Shown here: one piece after another, positions 7,220 through 14,048 of the stretch
Layout: the number at the start of each line of letters is the position of its first letter
Position numbering within the stretch: position 1 is the stretch's first letter
NCBI GenBank assembly: GCA_947173865.1
Contig: CAMWGS010000018.1
Coordinates: 1-15,903 of the forward strand
Origin: an uncultured Ruminococcus sp.
Lineage (GTDB): Bacteria; Bacillota; Clostridia; Oscillospirales; Ruminococcaceae
Length of the DNA stretch: 15,903 nt
Direction of reading: 5' to 3'
Program-made: the position numbers and the translations under genes
Notes under the pieces: generated by a model
Database searches by the model: none
Seen by the model: only the letters and a program-made list of their open reading frames with translations
Told to the model about the DNA's origin: nothing

Positions 7220-8413
7220 ATGAACTATAAATTTTCTGATAAAGTCACAAAGCTTCAGGCTTCTGCTATCAGAGAAATTCTCAAATTCACATCAGTCCCA
7301 GGTGTAATCTCCTTTGCGGCGGGCAACCCAGCTCCGGAGGCTTTTCCGACGGAAAAAATTGCTGAAATATCTGCCGAACTCCTGAGAGATGACCCTATTC
7401 TTGCTTTGCAGTACAACATCACAGAAGGTTATACTCCTCTCCGTGATTTCCTGAAACAGTGGCTTGCGTCAAAAAACTGCTACAATTCAGACTTTGATGA
7501 TGTTATTGTAACATCAGGCGGTCAGCAGGCTAACGAGCTTTCATGTAAAGTACTTCTGAATGAGGGCGACACACTTCTTTGTGAATCACCGTGCTTTATA
7601 GGCTCACTCAATGCTTTCCGTTCGTATAATGTCAATCTCTGCGGTGTTGACATGGACGACGACGGTATTAATCTTGAAAAGCTTGAAAATGCCCTGAAAA
7701 CTCAGAAAAACGTAAAAATGCTCTACGTTATCCCGAATTTTCAAAATCCGACTGGACGGACAATGACCTTTGAAAAGAGAAAAGCGGTATATGAACTCGC
7801 CTGCAAGTACGATTTTATCATTCTTGAAGACGACCCTTACGGTGAATTACGCTTTGCAGGTGAAAACGTTCCGACAATCAAGAGTCTTGACACAGAGGGA
7901 CGTGTTATCTATTCAAGCACATTTTCAAAGATTCTTTCGTCAGGTTTCAGAACGGGCTTTGTTTCCGCACCTGCTCCGATTATTCAGAAAATTGTTGTTT
8001 GCAAGCAGGTTTCGGACGTTCACTCAAATATATGGGCTCAGATTGTTGCACACCGTTTCATGACTTCTGTGAACCTTGACGAACATTTTGCAGGTCTGCG
8101 TGAAATTTACAGAAAAAAATGTGATTTGATGTGTTCTTACATTGATAACGGATTTTCTAAAAAAATTTCATACATCAGACCACAGGGCGGACTTTTCGTA
8201 TGGTGTACACTCCCCGACGACTGTGATATGAATGATTTCTGTAAAAAGGCTATTCAGGAATACAAAATTGCCGTTGTTCCGGGAAATTCGTTCAGTATTG
8301 ACGAATCGGAAAAAAGCCATTCGTTCCGTCTCAACTATTCCACACCTACAAACGAACAGATTCAGAAAGGTATGGAAGTACTTGCAAACATGACTAAGGA
8401 TATACTCGGTTAA
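7220..8413 (+). CDS. PLP-dependent aminotransferase, class I/II (LysN/MocR-domain type)
   Basis: This is a 397-residue fold-type I aminotransferase. Visible marks are ISFAAGNPAPEAFP (30-43), VTSGGQQANEL (97-107), NFQNPTGRTM (173-182; N176 contacts PLP), LEDDPYGELR (202-211; D204 and Y207 at the cofactor) and SSTFSKILSSGFRTGF (232-247). K237 is the Schiff-base lysine. A substrate-carboxylate arginine is expected in SFRLNYS near the C-terminus. This sub-group includes 2-aminoadipate aminotransferase (LysN) and multi-substrate enzymes acting on aromatic, branched or acidic amino acids. There is no N-terminal GntR DNA-binding domain, so it is an enzyme and not a MocR regulator. It is the first gene after a strong promoter, with the unknown protein and trpS downstream. 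The substrate cannot be fixed; an aromatic amino acid would suit the trpS context, but that is conjecture. Confidence 0.9.
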   Translation: MNYKFSDKVTKLQASAIREILKFTSVPGVISFAAGNPAPEAFPTEKIAEISAELLRDDPILALQYNITEGYTPLRDFLKQWLASKNCYNSDFDDVIVTSGGQQANELSCKVLLNEGDTLLCESPCFIGSLNAFRSYNVNLCGVDMDDDGINLEKLENALKTQKNVKMLYVIPNFQNPTGRTMTFEKRKAVYELACKYDFIILEDDPYGELRFAGENVPTIKSLDTEGRVIYSSTFSKILSSGFRTGFVSAPAPIIQKIVVCKQVSDVHSNIWAQIVAHRFMTSVNLDEHFAGLREIYRKKCDLMCSYIDNGFSKKISYIRPQGGLFVWCTLPDDCDMNDFCKKAIQEYKIAVVPGNSFSIDESEKSHSFRLNYSTPTNEQIQKGMEVLANMTKDILG

Positions 8414-8458
8414 ACTGACTATATCTTGAAATAATTTATAAATGAAAGGAATTTAATT

Positions 8459-8977
8459 ATGCCAAACAAAATGACTGAAAGATATGCCGTAACTCAGAAG
8501 TACCTCATGACAAGAGGTCAGGCTATCAACTTCCCCGCACGCTTCTTCAATGCAAACTTAAAGAAAAACGAAGTTTTCGGTGTCGTTATCGACATTCCGA
8601 TGTCCCCGACAGTCCTCACTTCAATGGTATGCTTCATCAACGGTGCGGCTAACCTCTACTTCAACAACGGCGGAGAATATACAGGTGCTTCACAGAAGTA
8701 CAGAAATCTCGTTCAGGCTACTCACACTCTTGTTGCCAACGCAGGTCAGCTTCTCCCGAAATGTCAGAAAACAAAGTCTTATGACCTCCCGAAAGGAAAA
8801 ACACACAACATTTTCCTGCTCACAAAGAACGCTGTTTACAAAACAGAAATCAAACCGGGTATAATTCCCGAATCTGAACCTGAACTCCGTACTTTCTATG
8901 TACTCTATCAGCGTGTCCTCAATGAACTCAGAAGCAGTCAGCTCAAGGACGACGCAGCAGCACGCAATGCAAAATAA
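8459..8977 (+). CDS. Conserved-looking protein of unknown function, 172 aa
   Basis: I do not recognise this protein. It has no signal peptide or membrane segment. It looks like a compact alpha/beta protein: VFGVVIDIPMSPTVLTSMVCFI (39-60), an NGAANLYFNNGG turn (61-72), a YRNLVQATHTLVANAGQLLP helix (81-100), HNIFLLTKNAVYKTEI strands (115-130), then a charged C-terminal helix. All eight Phe codons are TTC and 11 of 15 Asn codons are AAC. The preceding aminotransferase gene mostly uses TTT, so this gene appears codon-optimised for high expression. It lies 45 bp after the aminotransferase and its stop codon overlaps the trpS ribosome binding site, so it is probably co-transcribed and abundant. AAAGGA about 9 nt upstream supports the start. 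Coding status is firm; function is open. Confidence 0.85.
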   Translation: MPNKMTERYAVTQKYLMTRGQAINFPARFFNANLKKNEVFGVVIDIPMSPTVLTSMVCFINGAANLYFNNGGEYTGASQKYRNLVQATHTLVANAGQLLPKCQKTKSYDLPKGKTHNIFLLTKNAVYKTEIKPGIIPESEPELRTFYVLYQRVLNELRSSQLKDDAAARNAK

Positions 8978-8993
8978 GGAGATGTTTTTCTAA

Positions 8994-9992
8994 ATGGAAG
9001 ATAAAAAGCTGATTTTCAGCGGTATCCAACCAACAGGCACTTTTACTCTCGGCAACTATATCGGTGCAGTAAGAAACTGGGGACCTCTTCAGGACGAATA
9101 CAATTGTCTTTACTGCGTTGTCGATATGCACGCAATAACCGTAAAACAAGACCCCATCAAGCTCAGACAGAATACCATGAACTCTTACGCACTTCTCATG
9201 GCTTGCGGAATTGATGTGGAAAAATCCATACTTTTCATACAGAGTCATGTAAAAACCCATGCGGAATTAAGTTGGATTCTCGGCTGTAATACACAGTTCG
9301 GTGAACTTTCACGTATGACACAGTTCAAGGATAAAAGCAGAAAACACGCCGACGATATAAACTCGGGACTTTTTACCTATCCCGTACTCATGGCTGCTGA
9401 TATCCTCGCATATAACGCCGACCTCGTTCCCGTAGGCGTTGACCAGAAACAGCATCTTGAACTCGCAAGAAACATTGCACAGCGTTTCAATCAGAGATAC
9501 GGCGACTTCTTTACGCTTCCTGAGCCGTATATTGCTGAAATCGGTGCTAAAGTAATGTCACTTCAGGACCCGACAAAAAAAATGTCAAAGTCTGACGAAA
9601 ATCCAAATTCCGTTATACTCATTCTTGACAACAAGGACACTATTATAAGAAAATTCAAACGTGCCGTTACTGACAGTGATGCAGAAGTGTGCTACCGTGA
9701 GGGCAAAGACGGCATAAACAACCTCATGACGATTTATTCAAGCGTTACAGGAAAGGACTTTGCGTCCATTGAATCAGAGTTTTCAGGAAAGGGCTACGGT
9801 GATTTCAAACTTGCTGTAGGCGAAGCTGTGGCTGACCATCTTGAACCTGTACGCACAGAATTTGCAAGGCTTATTGCAGACAAGGCATATCTGAAAAAAT
9901 GCTATACCGAAGGTGCTGAAAAAGCACTGAGATATTCTCAGAGAATAGTTTCAAAGGTATACAGAAAAGTAGGATTTGTTGACAGAACATAA
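8994..9992 (+). CDS. trpS: Tryptophanyl-tRNA synthetase
   Basis: This class I aminoacyl-tRNA synthetase charges tRNA-Trp. At 332 residues it has the usual bacterial length. The HIGH-type motif is seen in SGIQPTGTFTLGNYIGAV (9-26; TLGN at 18-21). The KMSKS loop is exact at 196-200. The tryptophan/adenylate pocket stretch is recognisable (FTYPVLMAADILAYNADLVP, 127-146), followed by VGVDQKQHLELARN. The ribosome binding site AAGGAGATG (8976-8984) overlaps the stop codon of the preceding unknown gene, suggesting coupled translation. I find no T-box leader in front of it or in front of the aminotransferase, so tRNA-sensing control is not apparent. A hairpin terminator follows. Confidence 0.97.
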   Translation: MEDKKLIFSGIQPTGTFTLGNYIGAVRNWGPLQDEYNCLYCVVDMHAITVKQDPIKLRQNTMNSYALLMACGIDVEKSILFIQSHVKTHAELSWILGCNTQFGELSRMTQFKDKSRKHADDINSGLFTYPVLMAADILAYNADLVPVGVDQKQHLELARNIAQRFNQRYGDFFTLPEPYIAEIGAKVMSLQDPTKKMSKSDENPNSVILILDNKDTIIRKFKRAVTDSDAEVCYREGKDGINNLMTIYSSVTGKDFASIESEFSGKGYGDFKLAVGEAVADHLEPVRTEFARLIADKAYLKKCYTEGAEKALRYSQRIVSKVYRKVGFVDRT

Positions 9993-10029
9993 AACATCAA
10001 TCGGGCGGAATTCTCCGCCCGTGTGTTTT
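9991..10029 (+). terminator. Probable terminator of trpS
   Basis: A perfect 8-bp GC-rich stem (CGGGCGGA 10002-10009 with TCCGCCCG 10014-10021) has an ATTC loop. AAAACA (9991-9996) and TGTTTT (10024-10029) can extend it as an outer stem. The T tract is short and broken, so efficiency may be modest. Confidence 0.7.
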
Positions 10030-10030
10030 G

Positions 10031-10117
10031 ATTTACAGGTAAAAATTTACAAAACGCATTGTTTAATAAGATTTTATTAAGCTATATCGCCAAAAATGCA
10101 AAAATATATTGCATTTT
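10031..10117 (+). repeat. Three AT-rich palindromes in the mazG leader
   Basis: The gap between trpS and mazG holds three short inverted repeats in tandem. GTAAA-AA-TTTAC lies at 10039-10050, with a further TTTAC at 10032-10036. TTAATAA-GATT-TTATTAA lies at 10063-10080. AAAATGCAA-N7-TTGCATTTT lies at 10093-10117. The last overlaps the predicted -35 box. They could be operator sites or RNA hairpins; I see no coding potential here. Confidence 0.6.
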
Positions 10118-10137
10118 ATCGGATTTTAAGGTATTAT
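10109..10137 (+). promoter_or_regulatory. Predicted promoter of mazG-HU-rqcP with overlapping palindrome
   Basis: TTGCAT (10109-10114), a 17-bp spacer and TATTAT (10132-10137) resemble a sigma-A promoter, placing the transcript start near 10144. The -35 box is the right arm of the 9-bp inverted repeat at 10093-10117, an arrangement expected for a repressor or activator site. Confidence 0.6.
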
Positions 10138-10171
10138 ATTATTTAGTCCGTCTTTAAGGAGGGTTTTTTCT

Positions 10172-10993
10172 ATGGTTGATTTTCAGCAGAAAAAGCATTA
10201 TTCTATTGATGATTTGATTGATATCGTTCGTCTCCTGCGTGGAGAGGGTGGCTGTCCATGGGACAGGGAACAGACTCACGAATCAATTAAAAGTGATTTT
10301 ATCGAGGAAACCTGTGAGGCTATAGAGGCTATTGACCTCAAAGATACCGAACTGCTCCGTGAAGAACTCGGTGACGTTCTTCTTCAGGTTGTATTCCATT
10401 GCAGAATAGAGGAGGAAAAAAGCTCTTTCAATTTTGACGATGTATGTGACGAAATATGTCAGAAGCTTATTGTCCGTCATCCTCATGTTTTCGGTGAAAT
10501 TACAGTTGATTCAACAGGTGAGGTTCTGAAAAACTGGGACGCTATCAAAATGAAGACAAAAGGTCAGGAAACATATACCGATACTCTTGAAAGCGTTGCA
10601 AAGTCACTTCCCGCACTTATGAGAGCTCAGAAAGTCGGAAAGCGTGCCATGCGTGCAGGTATGGATTTCAGATGTGCCGACGACGTAATAGCCTGTATTT
10701 CCGCTGAAAAGGCTGAATTTGACAAAGCTTTTGCAGAAGGTGACAAAAAGCACATTGAAGAAGAAATCGGTGACCTGCTGTTCTCATGTGTAAATGCGGC
10801 ACGTCATATCGGAATAGATGCCGAACTTGCACTCAAAGCCTCGACCGATAAATTCATAAAGCGTTTCTCTGTTACCGAAAATCTTATTATTTCGGACAAA
10901 ACCGATATGAAAAATCTTTCAATAGAAGAAATTGATGTCTACTGGGACAAGGCTAAACACATTATTAATTCGGAGGAAATTGAAAATGACTAA
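10172..10993 (+). CDS. mazG: Nucleoside triphosphate pyrophosphohydrolase MazG
   Basis: MazG hydrolyses (d)NTPs to NMP and pyrophosphate, clearing non-canonical or excess nucleotides. The 273-residue protein has the usual two tandem MazG all-alpha domains. The N-terminal one (about 24-115) shows GGCPWDREQTHESIK (26-40), the metal-binding EETCE (E45, E46, E49) and EELGD (E64, E65, D68). It ends in RHPHVFGE (102-109). The second (about 150-262) carries EEEIGD (196-201). There is no tetrapyrrole-methylase domain such as Bacillus YabN carries. A strong AAGGAGGG site precedes the ATG. The 3' end overlaps the HU start by 8 nt, indicating translational coupling. Confidence 0.96.
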   Translation: MVDFQQKKHYSIDDLIDIVRLLRGEGGCPWDREQTHESIKSDFIEETCEAIEAIDLKDTELLREELGDVLLQVVFHCRIEEEKSSFNFDDVCDEICQKLIVRHPHVFGEITVDSTGEVLKNWDAIKMKTKGQETYTDTLESVAKSLPALMRAQKVGKRAMRAGMDFRCADDVIACISAEKAEFDKAFAEGDKKHIEEEIGDLLFSCVNAARHIGIDAELALKASTDKFIKRFSVTENLIISDKTDMKNLSIEEIDVYWDKAKHIINSEEIEND

Positions 10994-11261
10994 AACTGAA
11001 CTTATCACTTCACTCGCAGATAAAATGAACTGCACAAAAAAAGATGCTGCCGCTGTTCTTGACGCTACAGTTGCCGTTATTCAGGAAACACTTGAAACAG
11101 GTGAAAAAGTATCTGTTACAGGATTCGGCACATTTGAGGTTCGTGAAAGAGGAGAAAAGACCTGTATCAACCCCAAGACAAAGGCTAAGATGGTTTGCCC
11201 TCCGTGCAAAGCACCTACTTTCAAGGCAGGCAGAGCATTAAAGGCTTCTATCAATAAATGA
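10986..11261 (+). CDS. hup: HU-family nucleoid DNA-binding protein
   Basis: HU is a small basic dimer that bends and compacts DNA. The 91-residue protein begins MTKTELITSLADK. It shows the core GFGTFEVRERGEKT (46-59), the arm-tip N62-P63 whose proline intercalates into DNA, and the C-terminal APTFKAGRALKASINK. The start at 10986 is chosen because it gives the canonical N-terminus and has GGAGGAAA just upstream, inside the end of mazG. An open frame extends further upstream but matches nothing. A CPPC motif (71-74) with C60 nearby sits where typical HU has IPAS. It could bind metal or form a disulfide. HU between mazG and rqcP fits the clostridial gene order. Confidence 0.95.
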   Translation: MTKTELITSLADKMNCTKKDAAAVLDATVAVIQETLETGEKVSVTGFGTFEVRERGEKTCINPKTKAKMVCPPCKAPTFKAGRALKASINK

Positions 11262-11270
11262 CACACTTTC

Positions 11271-11300
11271 GGGAACAGGCATAATGGTCTGTTCCCTTTT
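11271..11300 (+). terminator. Terminator-like hairpin between HU and rqcP
   Basis: A 10-bp stem (11271-11280 with 11287-11296, one G-T pair) has an ATAATG loop and is followed by four T and then GATT. It lies 9 nt after HU and 20 nt before rqcP. With such a short T run it may be a partial terminator that lowers rqcP relative to HU. Confidence 0.7.
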
Positions 11301-11319
11301 GATTAACAAAGGAGATAAT

Positions 11320-11562
11320 ATGAGATTAGACAAATATCTTAAGGTTACACGCCTTATAAAGAGAAGAACAGTTGCAAATGATGCCTGTGACGCTGAAAAA
11401 ATCGTTGTAAACGGAAAAGTTGCCCGTGCGTCGTATGATGTCAAGGTTGGCGATATAATCGAAATAAATATGGGTACACGTCCGCTCAAAGTAAAGGTTC
11501 TGAACGTTACTGAACACGCAACAAAAGAAACCGCTTCCGATAATTACACCGTAATAGAATAA
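11320..11562 (+). CDS. rqcP: RqcP, S4-domain ribosome quality-control factor (YabO/Hsp15-like)
   Basis: RqcP works with RqcH in adding C-terminal alanine tails to nascent chains on obstructed 50S subunits. The 80-residue protein closely follows the family pattern: MRLDKYLKVTRLIKRRTVAN (1-20), the S4 motif VVNGKVARASYDVKVGDII (29-47), then a variable strand and the YTVIE end. Bacillus YabO has the same layout (MRLDKFLKVSRLIKRR). The start at 11320 is fixed by AAAGGAGAT directly upstream; the frame is open back to 11284, but that part lies in the hairpin. It follows mazG and HU, as in the yab cluster. The expected yabP and yabQ do not follow: transcription ends in a terminator and the next gene is convergent. 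Confidence 0.95.
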   Translation: MRLDKYLKVTRLIKRRTVANDACDAEKIVVNGKVARASYDVKVGDIIEINMGTRPLKVKVLNVTEHATKETASDNYTVIE

Positions 11563-11598
11563 AAAAGGGTACATTTGTATGTACCCTTTCTTTATTTT
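11561..11598. terminator. Bidirectional terminator between rqcP and the epimerase gene
   Basis: An 11-bp perfect stem (11564-11574 with 11579-11589) with a TTGT loop is flanked by six A on the left and CTTTATTTT on the right. It therefore reads as hairpin plus U tract on both strands and serves both convergent genes. Confidence 0.9.
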
Positions 11599-12545
11599 GT
11601 ATTCTTTATATCCCAGCGGAACACGGCAATTTTTGCTGCTTTAGTACAGTCAAGTATATTATTGTGTTCAAGCTTTGACATATCAAGATAACGGTAATTT
11701 TCCTTTTCGTCACTGCTTTTTGAAAACATACCTTTTATTCTCGAAAGCGTACCGCCTGCGTTTCGTGAAATAACCGTACCGAGATGATAATGCTCCCTCA
11801 TAAAAGCAATAATATCTGCCGCTGTCGTAATGTTTTTGTCACTCACATTATAAGTACCTGAATAAGAAGTATCATCGGCACTTCTTACAAAACAAAGTAT
11901 AAAGTCAACAAGATTATGCACACAGCAAAGCTGAAAACCGTACTGACCCGTACCCGAAACAAATTTCACATTGTCTTTGGGGTCTGTAATCTTGGCAGTA
12001 AGATTTTCAATAAAATCATGTGTATATACAGGTGCTACTCTTATAACACAGCCTATTACTTCCTTATGGCTCTGCAACTCTGTTATAAACGCCTTTTCAG
12101 ACTCAAATTTCAGGTTTGCATAATTGGTGACTGGTTTAAGCTTGTTTGTTTCTCTTATCGGTTCACGGCTTTTCTGAAATTCATAAACCTGGTCAGTACT
12201 TATAAGAATAAACTCCTTTACCCCCGAATTAAGAGCAGTATTGTATATGAATTTATCACACTGCCCTGAAATCATCACCTGTGTTTCAGTAACAATTGGT
12301 TTGAAGTCATTGTCAACCGTACACGCTGCATGAATAACTATGTCAATCTTGTTATTCCTGAAAATTTCCTCATAAGCGTCTTTATCGTCGGGAGCCGCTT
12401 CAACGAAAGAATAGTGAAGCTTTCCCGTATTATAATTCCCCTCTGATTCATCAACAGCAATAACGGCATTACCCTTTTTAAGAAGTCCCGAGCAGATATA
12501 TCTGCCGATAAGTCCGCATCCTCCTGTTACAAGAACTGTATTCAT
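11592..12545 (-). CDS. NAD(P)-dependent epimerase/dehydratase (extended SDR family)
   Basis: This is a Rossmann-fold sugar-nucleotide or related oxidoreductase. Numbered from the upstream GTG, it shows the dinucleotide-binding TGGCGLIG (8-15), D33 as a likely NAD-ribose contact, the IHAA motif (72-75), LISTDQVYE (115-123; S117/T118) and the catalytic Y143-x3-K147 in NYANLK. This matches GalE/RfbB-type extended SDRs. About 318 residues is a normal length. The C-terminal substrate half is divergent, so the substrate cannot be named. AAGGAGG lies 8 nt before ATG (12545) and 5 nt before an in-frame GTG (12548); I take the ATG. It has its own strong promoter and no sugar-biosynthesis neighbours. 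Confidence 0.87.
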   Translation of the reverse strand: MNTVLVTGGCGLIGRYICSGLLKKGNAVIAVDESEGNYNTGKLHYSFVEAAPDDKDAYEEIFRNNKIDIVIHAACTVDNDFKPIVTETQVMISGQCDKFIYNTALNSGVKEFILISTDQVYEFQKSREPIRETNKLKPVTNYANLKFESEKAFITELQSHKEVIGCVIRVAPVYTHDFIENLTAKITDPKDNVKFVSGTGQYGFQLCCVHNLVDFILCFVRSADDTSYSGTYNVSDKNITTAADIIAFMREHYHLGTVISRNAGGTLSRIKGMFSKSSDEKENYRYLDMSKLEHNNILDCTKAAKIAVFRWDIKNTK

Positions 12546-12548
12546 CAC

Positions 12549-12628
12549 CGCAGCCTCCTTTCAAATATTAAACATACCATTATATTATATCACAATACAA
12601 ATCATTTTGCAACAGCTGTAATAAATAA
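12549..12628. other. Short gap between solute-binding and epimerase genes
   Basis: These 80 bp hold the epimerase ribosome binding site and promoter. Apart from a small ACAGCTGT palindrome near 12613, I see no hairpin with a T tract that could end the solute-binding transcript. Confidence 0.6.
12584..12612 (-). promoter_or_regulatory. Sigma-A promoter of the epimerase gene
   Basis: On the minus strand TTGCAA (12612-12607), a 17-bp spacer and a perfect TATAAT (12589-12584) form a strong promoter about 30 nt upstream of the epimerase start. I see no clear terminator after the upstream solute-binding gene, so read-through from it is also possible. Confidence 0.85.
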
Positions 12629-14026
12629 TTATTCAGACAAACCGGCTTCATTGACCTCTGAAATATATTTATCAACAACTGAATAAACAGAATCATATGT
12701 TTCATTCCATGGTGTGCCACGTGCGGTAAGTCTCAGGCTGTTATCAAGCAAATCACCGCAGTCTGATGAAACGCCCTTTGAAACGTCGATAAAAGGATTA
12801 GCTTCAGCAAGTGACTGCATACTTTCTTTCATTTCAAACATTTCTTCAGTCCAGCCGTAGTCATCAAAAACCTGCTTGTCAGCTATTTCAAGGGTTTTCT
12901 CGTCCTCCAACACAAAACGCTTACAGTCAAGGAACTTGGCAACGCCTTCGGGATTCTGTCCGCCCTTTACAAAAGTGTATGCTTCAATTCCGACAGGTAT
13001 ATAATATTTGTCTGCCTCTGGGTCTTTAGGCATGGGAACAAAGAAAGCATCGTCACCAAAAGTACTTTTCCAGTCCGAAGACTTTTTATAGAACTCATAA
13101 AGTCCGCAAGGATAGAAAAGAGTTTTTCCCTCACCGATATAGGCAGGTTTAGCGTTCCAGCCGTAATCTTCTGAACCAATCGCTATAAGATTATCAGTGT
13201 AAAGCTCATATATCCAGTTCTGCACACGTTCCATGTCGGGACTGCCAAGATTATTCACAAGTTTGCCGTTTTCCATGCTTACAGGCGGAACACCTATTGT
13301 GTTGGTAAGTCCGAACTCAAACCACCAGCCGTCTATACCATAACGCTGATTTGCAGGGTCAACAAATTTTTCAAGCATATCCTGAAATGTGTCCCATGTC
13401 CATTCGCCTTTTGCGTAAAGTTCAGCAGGGTCTTGCAGACCTGCTTCTTGAACAGTTTTTCTGTTGTATATAACGGCACAATTGTCACCTGCTATTCGTG
13501 GCACTGCTACATAATGACTTCCGTTCCATATGAGACTGTCATTTATTTCCTGAACGTCTTCCCATAACGGCGAACCGAAATCAATATAATCATCGACAGG
13601 AACAAACATGGAACGTACCGCACCCTTCGGAAAAGCATCAAGGTCACCTGCATAGAAAAAATCTATTCCTTCACCGCCGTTAATCGACTTTGCAAGCTGT
13701 TCATAGCGTTCTTCATGAGTACACTGATGCCATTCAATATTTCCGCCGTAGCGTTCCTGAAATGCCACAAGAAAAGCAGGTGTACTTTTTCCGCTGTTAT
13801 CGTCTGCATTAATATCCCATTCCGCAAGCCACTTTATAGTCTTGTTTTCAAGTTCACCTGTAAGAAGTTCGGAATTTTTCGCATTTTCAGATATAGTCTT
13901 ACGTGCAGTCGGGTCAATGTCCTTACCTGTTTCCGATTTATCGGAATCACCACTACTGCACGCAAAAAATGATAAGGACAACGCCGTAACAAAAAATGAA
14001 GAAACAAAAGATTTTAATTTTTTCAT
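12629..14026 (-). CDS. ABC-type extracellular solute-binding lipoprotein (family 1)
   Basis: This is a 465-residue predicted lipoprotein. Residues 1-22 are a signal peptide and C23 (SFFACSSG) is the likely lipid-attachment cysteine. The mature part has the type-1 binding-protein layout: KTIKWLAEWDIN at the start of lobe 1, IDFFYAGDLDAFPKGAVRSM, PRIAGDNCAVIYNRKTVQEA (YNRK about 187-190, the usual hinge-region motif) and GEWTWDTFQDMLEKF (about 207-221). This family usually carries oligosaccharides, polyols or related solutes. Start 14026 is supported by AAGGAG 8 nt upstream and by the signal peptide beginning there; an open frame runs to 14089 without support. No permease or ATPase gene is adjacent. 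It lies 22 bp after the MetH reactivation gene and is probably in its operon. The ligand is unknown. Confidence 0.88.
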   Translation of the reverse strand: MKKLKSFVSSFFVTALSLSFFACSSGDSDKSETGKDIDPTARKTISENAKNSELLTGELENKTIKWLAEWDINADDNSGKSTPAFLVAFQERYGGNIEWHQCTHEERYEQLAKSINGGEGIDFFYAGDLDAFPKGAVRSMFVPVDDYIDFGSPLWEDVQEINDSLIWNGSHYVAVPRIAGDNCAVIYNRKTVQEAGLQDPAELYAKGEWTWDTFQDMLEKFVDPANQRYGIDGWWFEFGLTNTIGVPPVSMENGKLVNNLGSPDMERVQNWIYELYTDNLIAIGSEDYGWNAKPAYIGEGKTLFYPCGLYEFYKKSSDWKSTFGDDAFFVPMPKDPEADKYYIPVGIEAYTFVKGGQNPEGVAKFLDCKRFVLEDEKTLEIADKQVFDDYGWTEEMFEMKESMQSLAEANPFIDVSKGVSSDCGDLLDNSLRLTARGTPWNETYDSVYSVVDKYISEVNEAGLSE

Positions 14027-14048
14027 TCCGCATACTCCTTTCGGATTC

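Noticed and set aside
10093..10117. The AAAATGCAA/TTGCATTTT hairpin as a terminator
   Set aside because: The stem is AT-rich and weak, with no long T run, and it overlaps a promoter -35 box; an operator role fits better.
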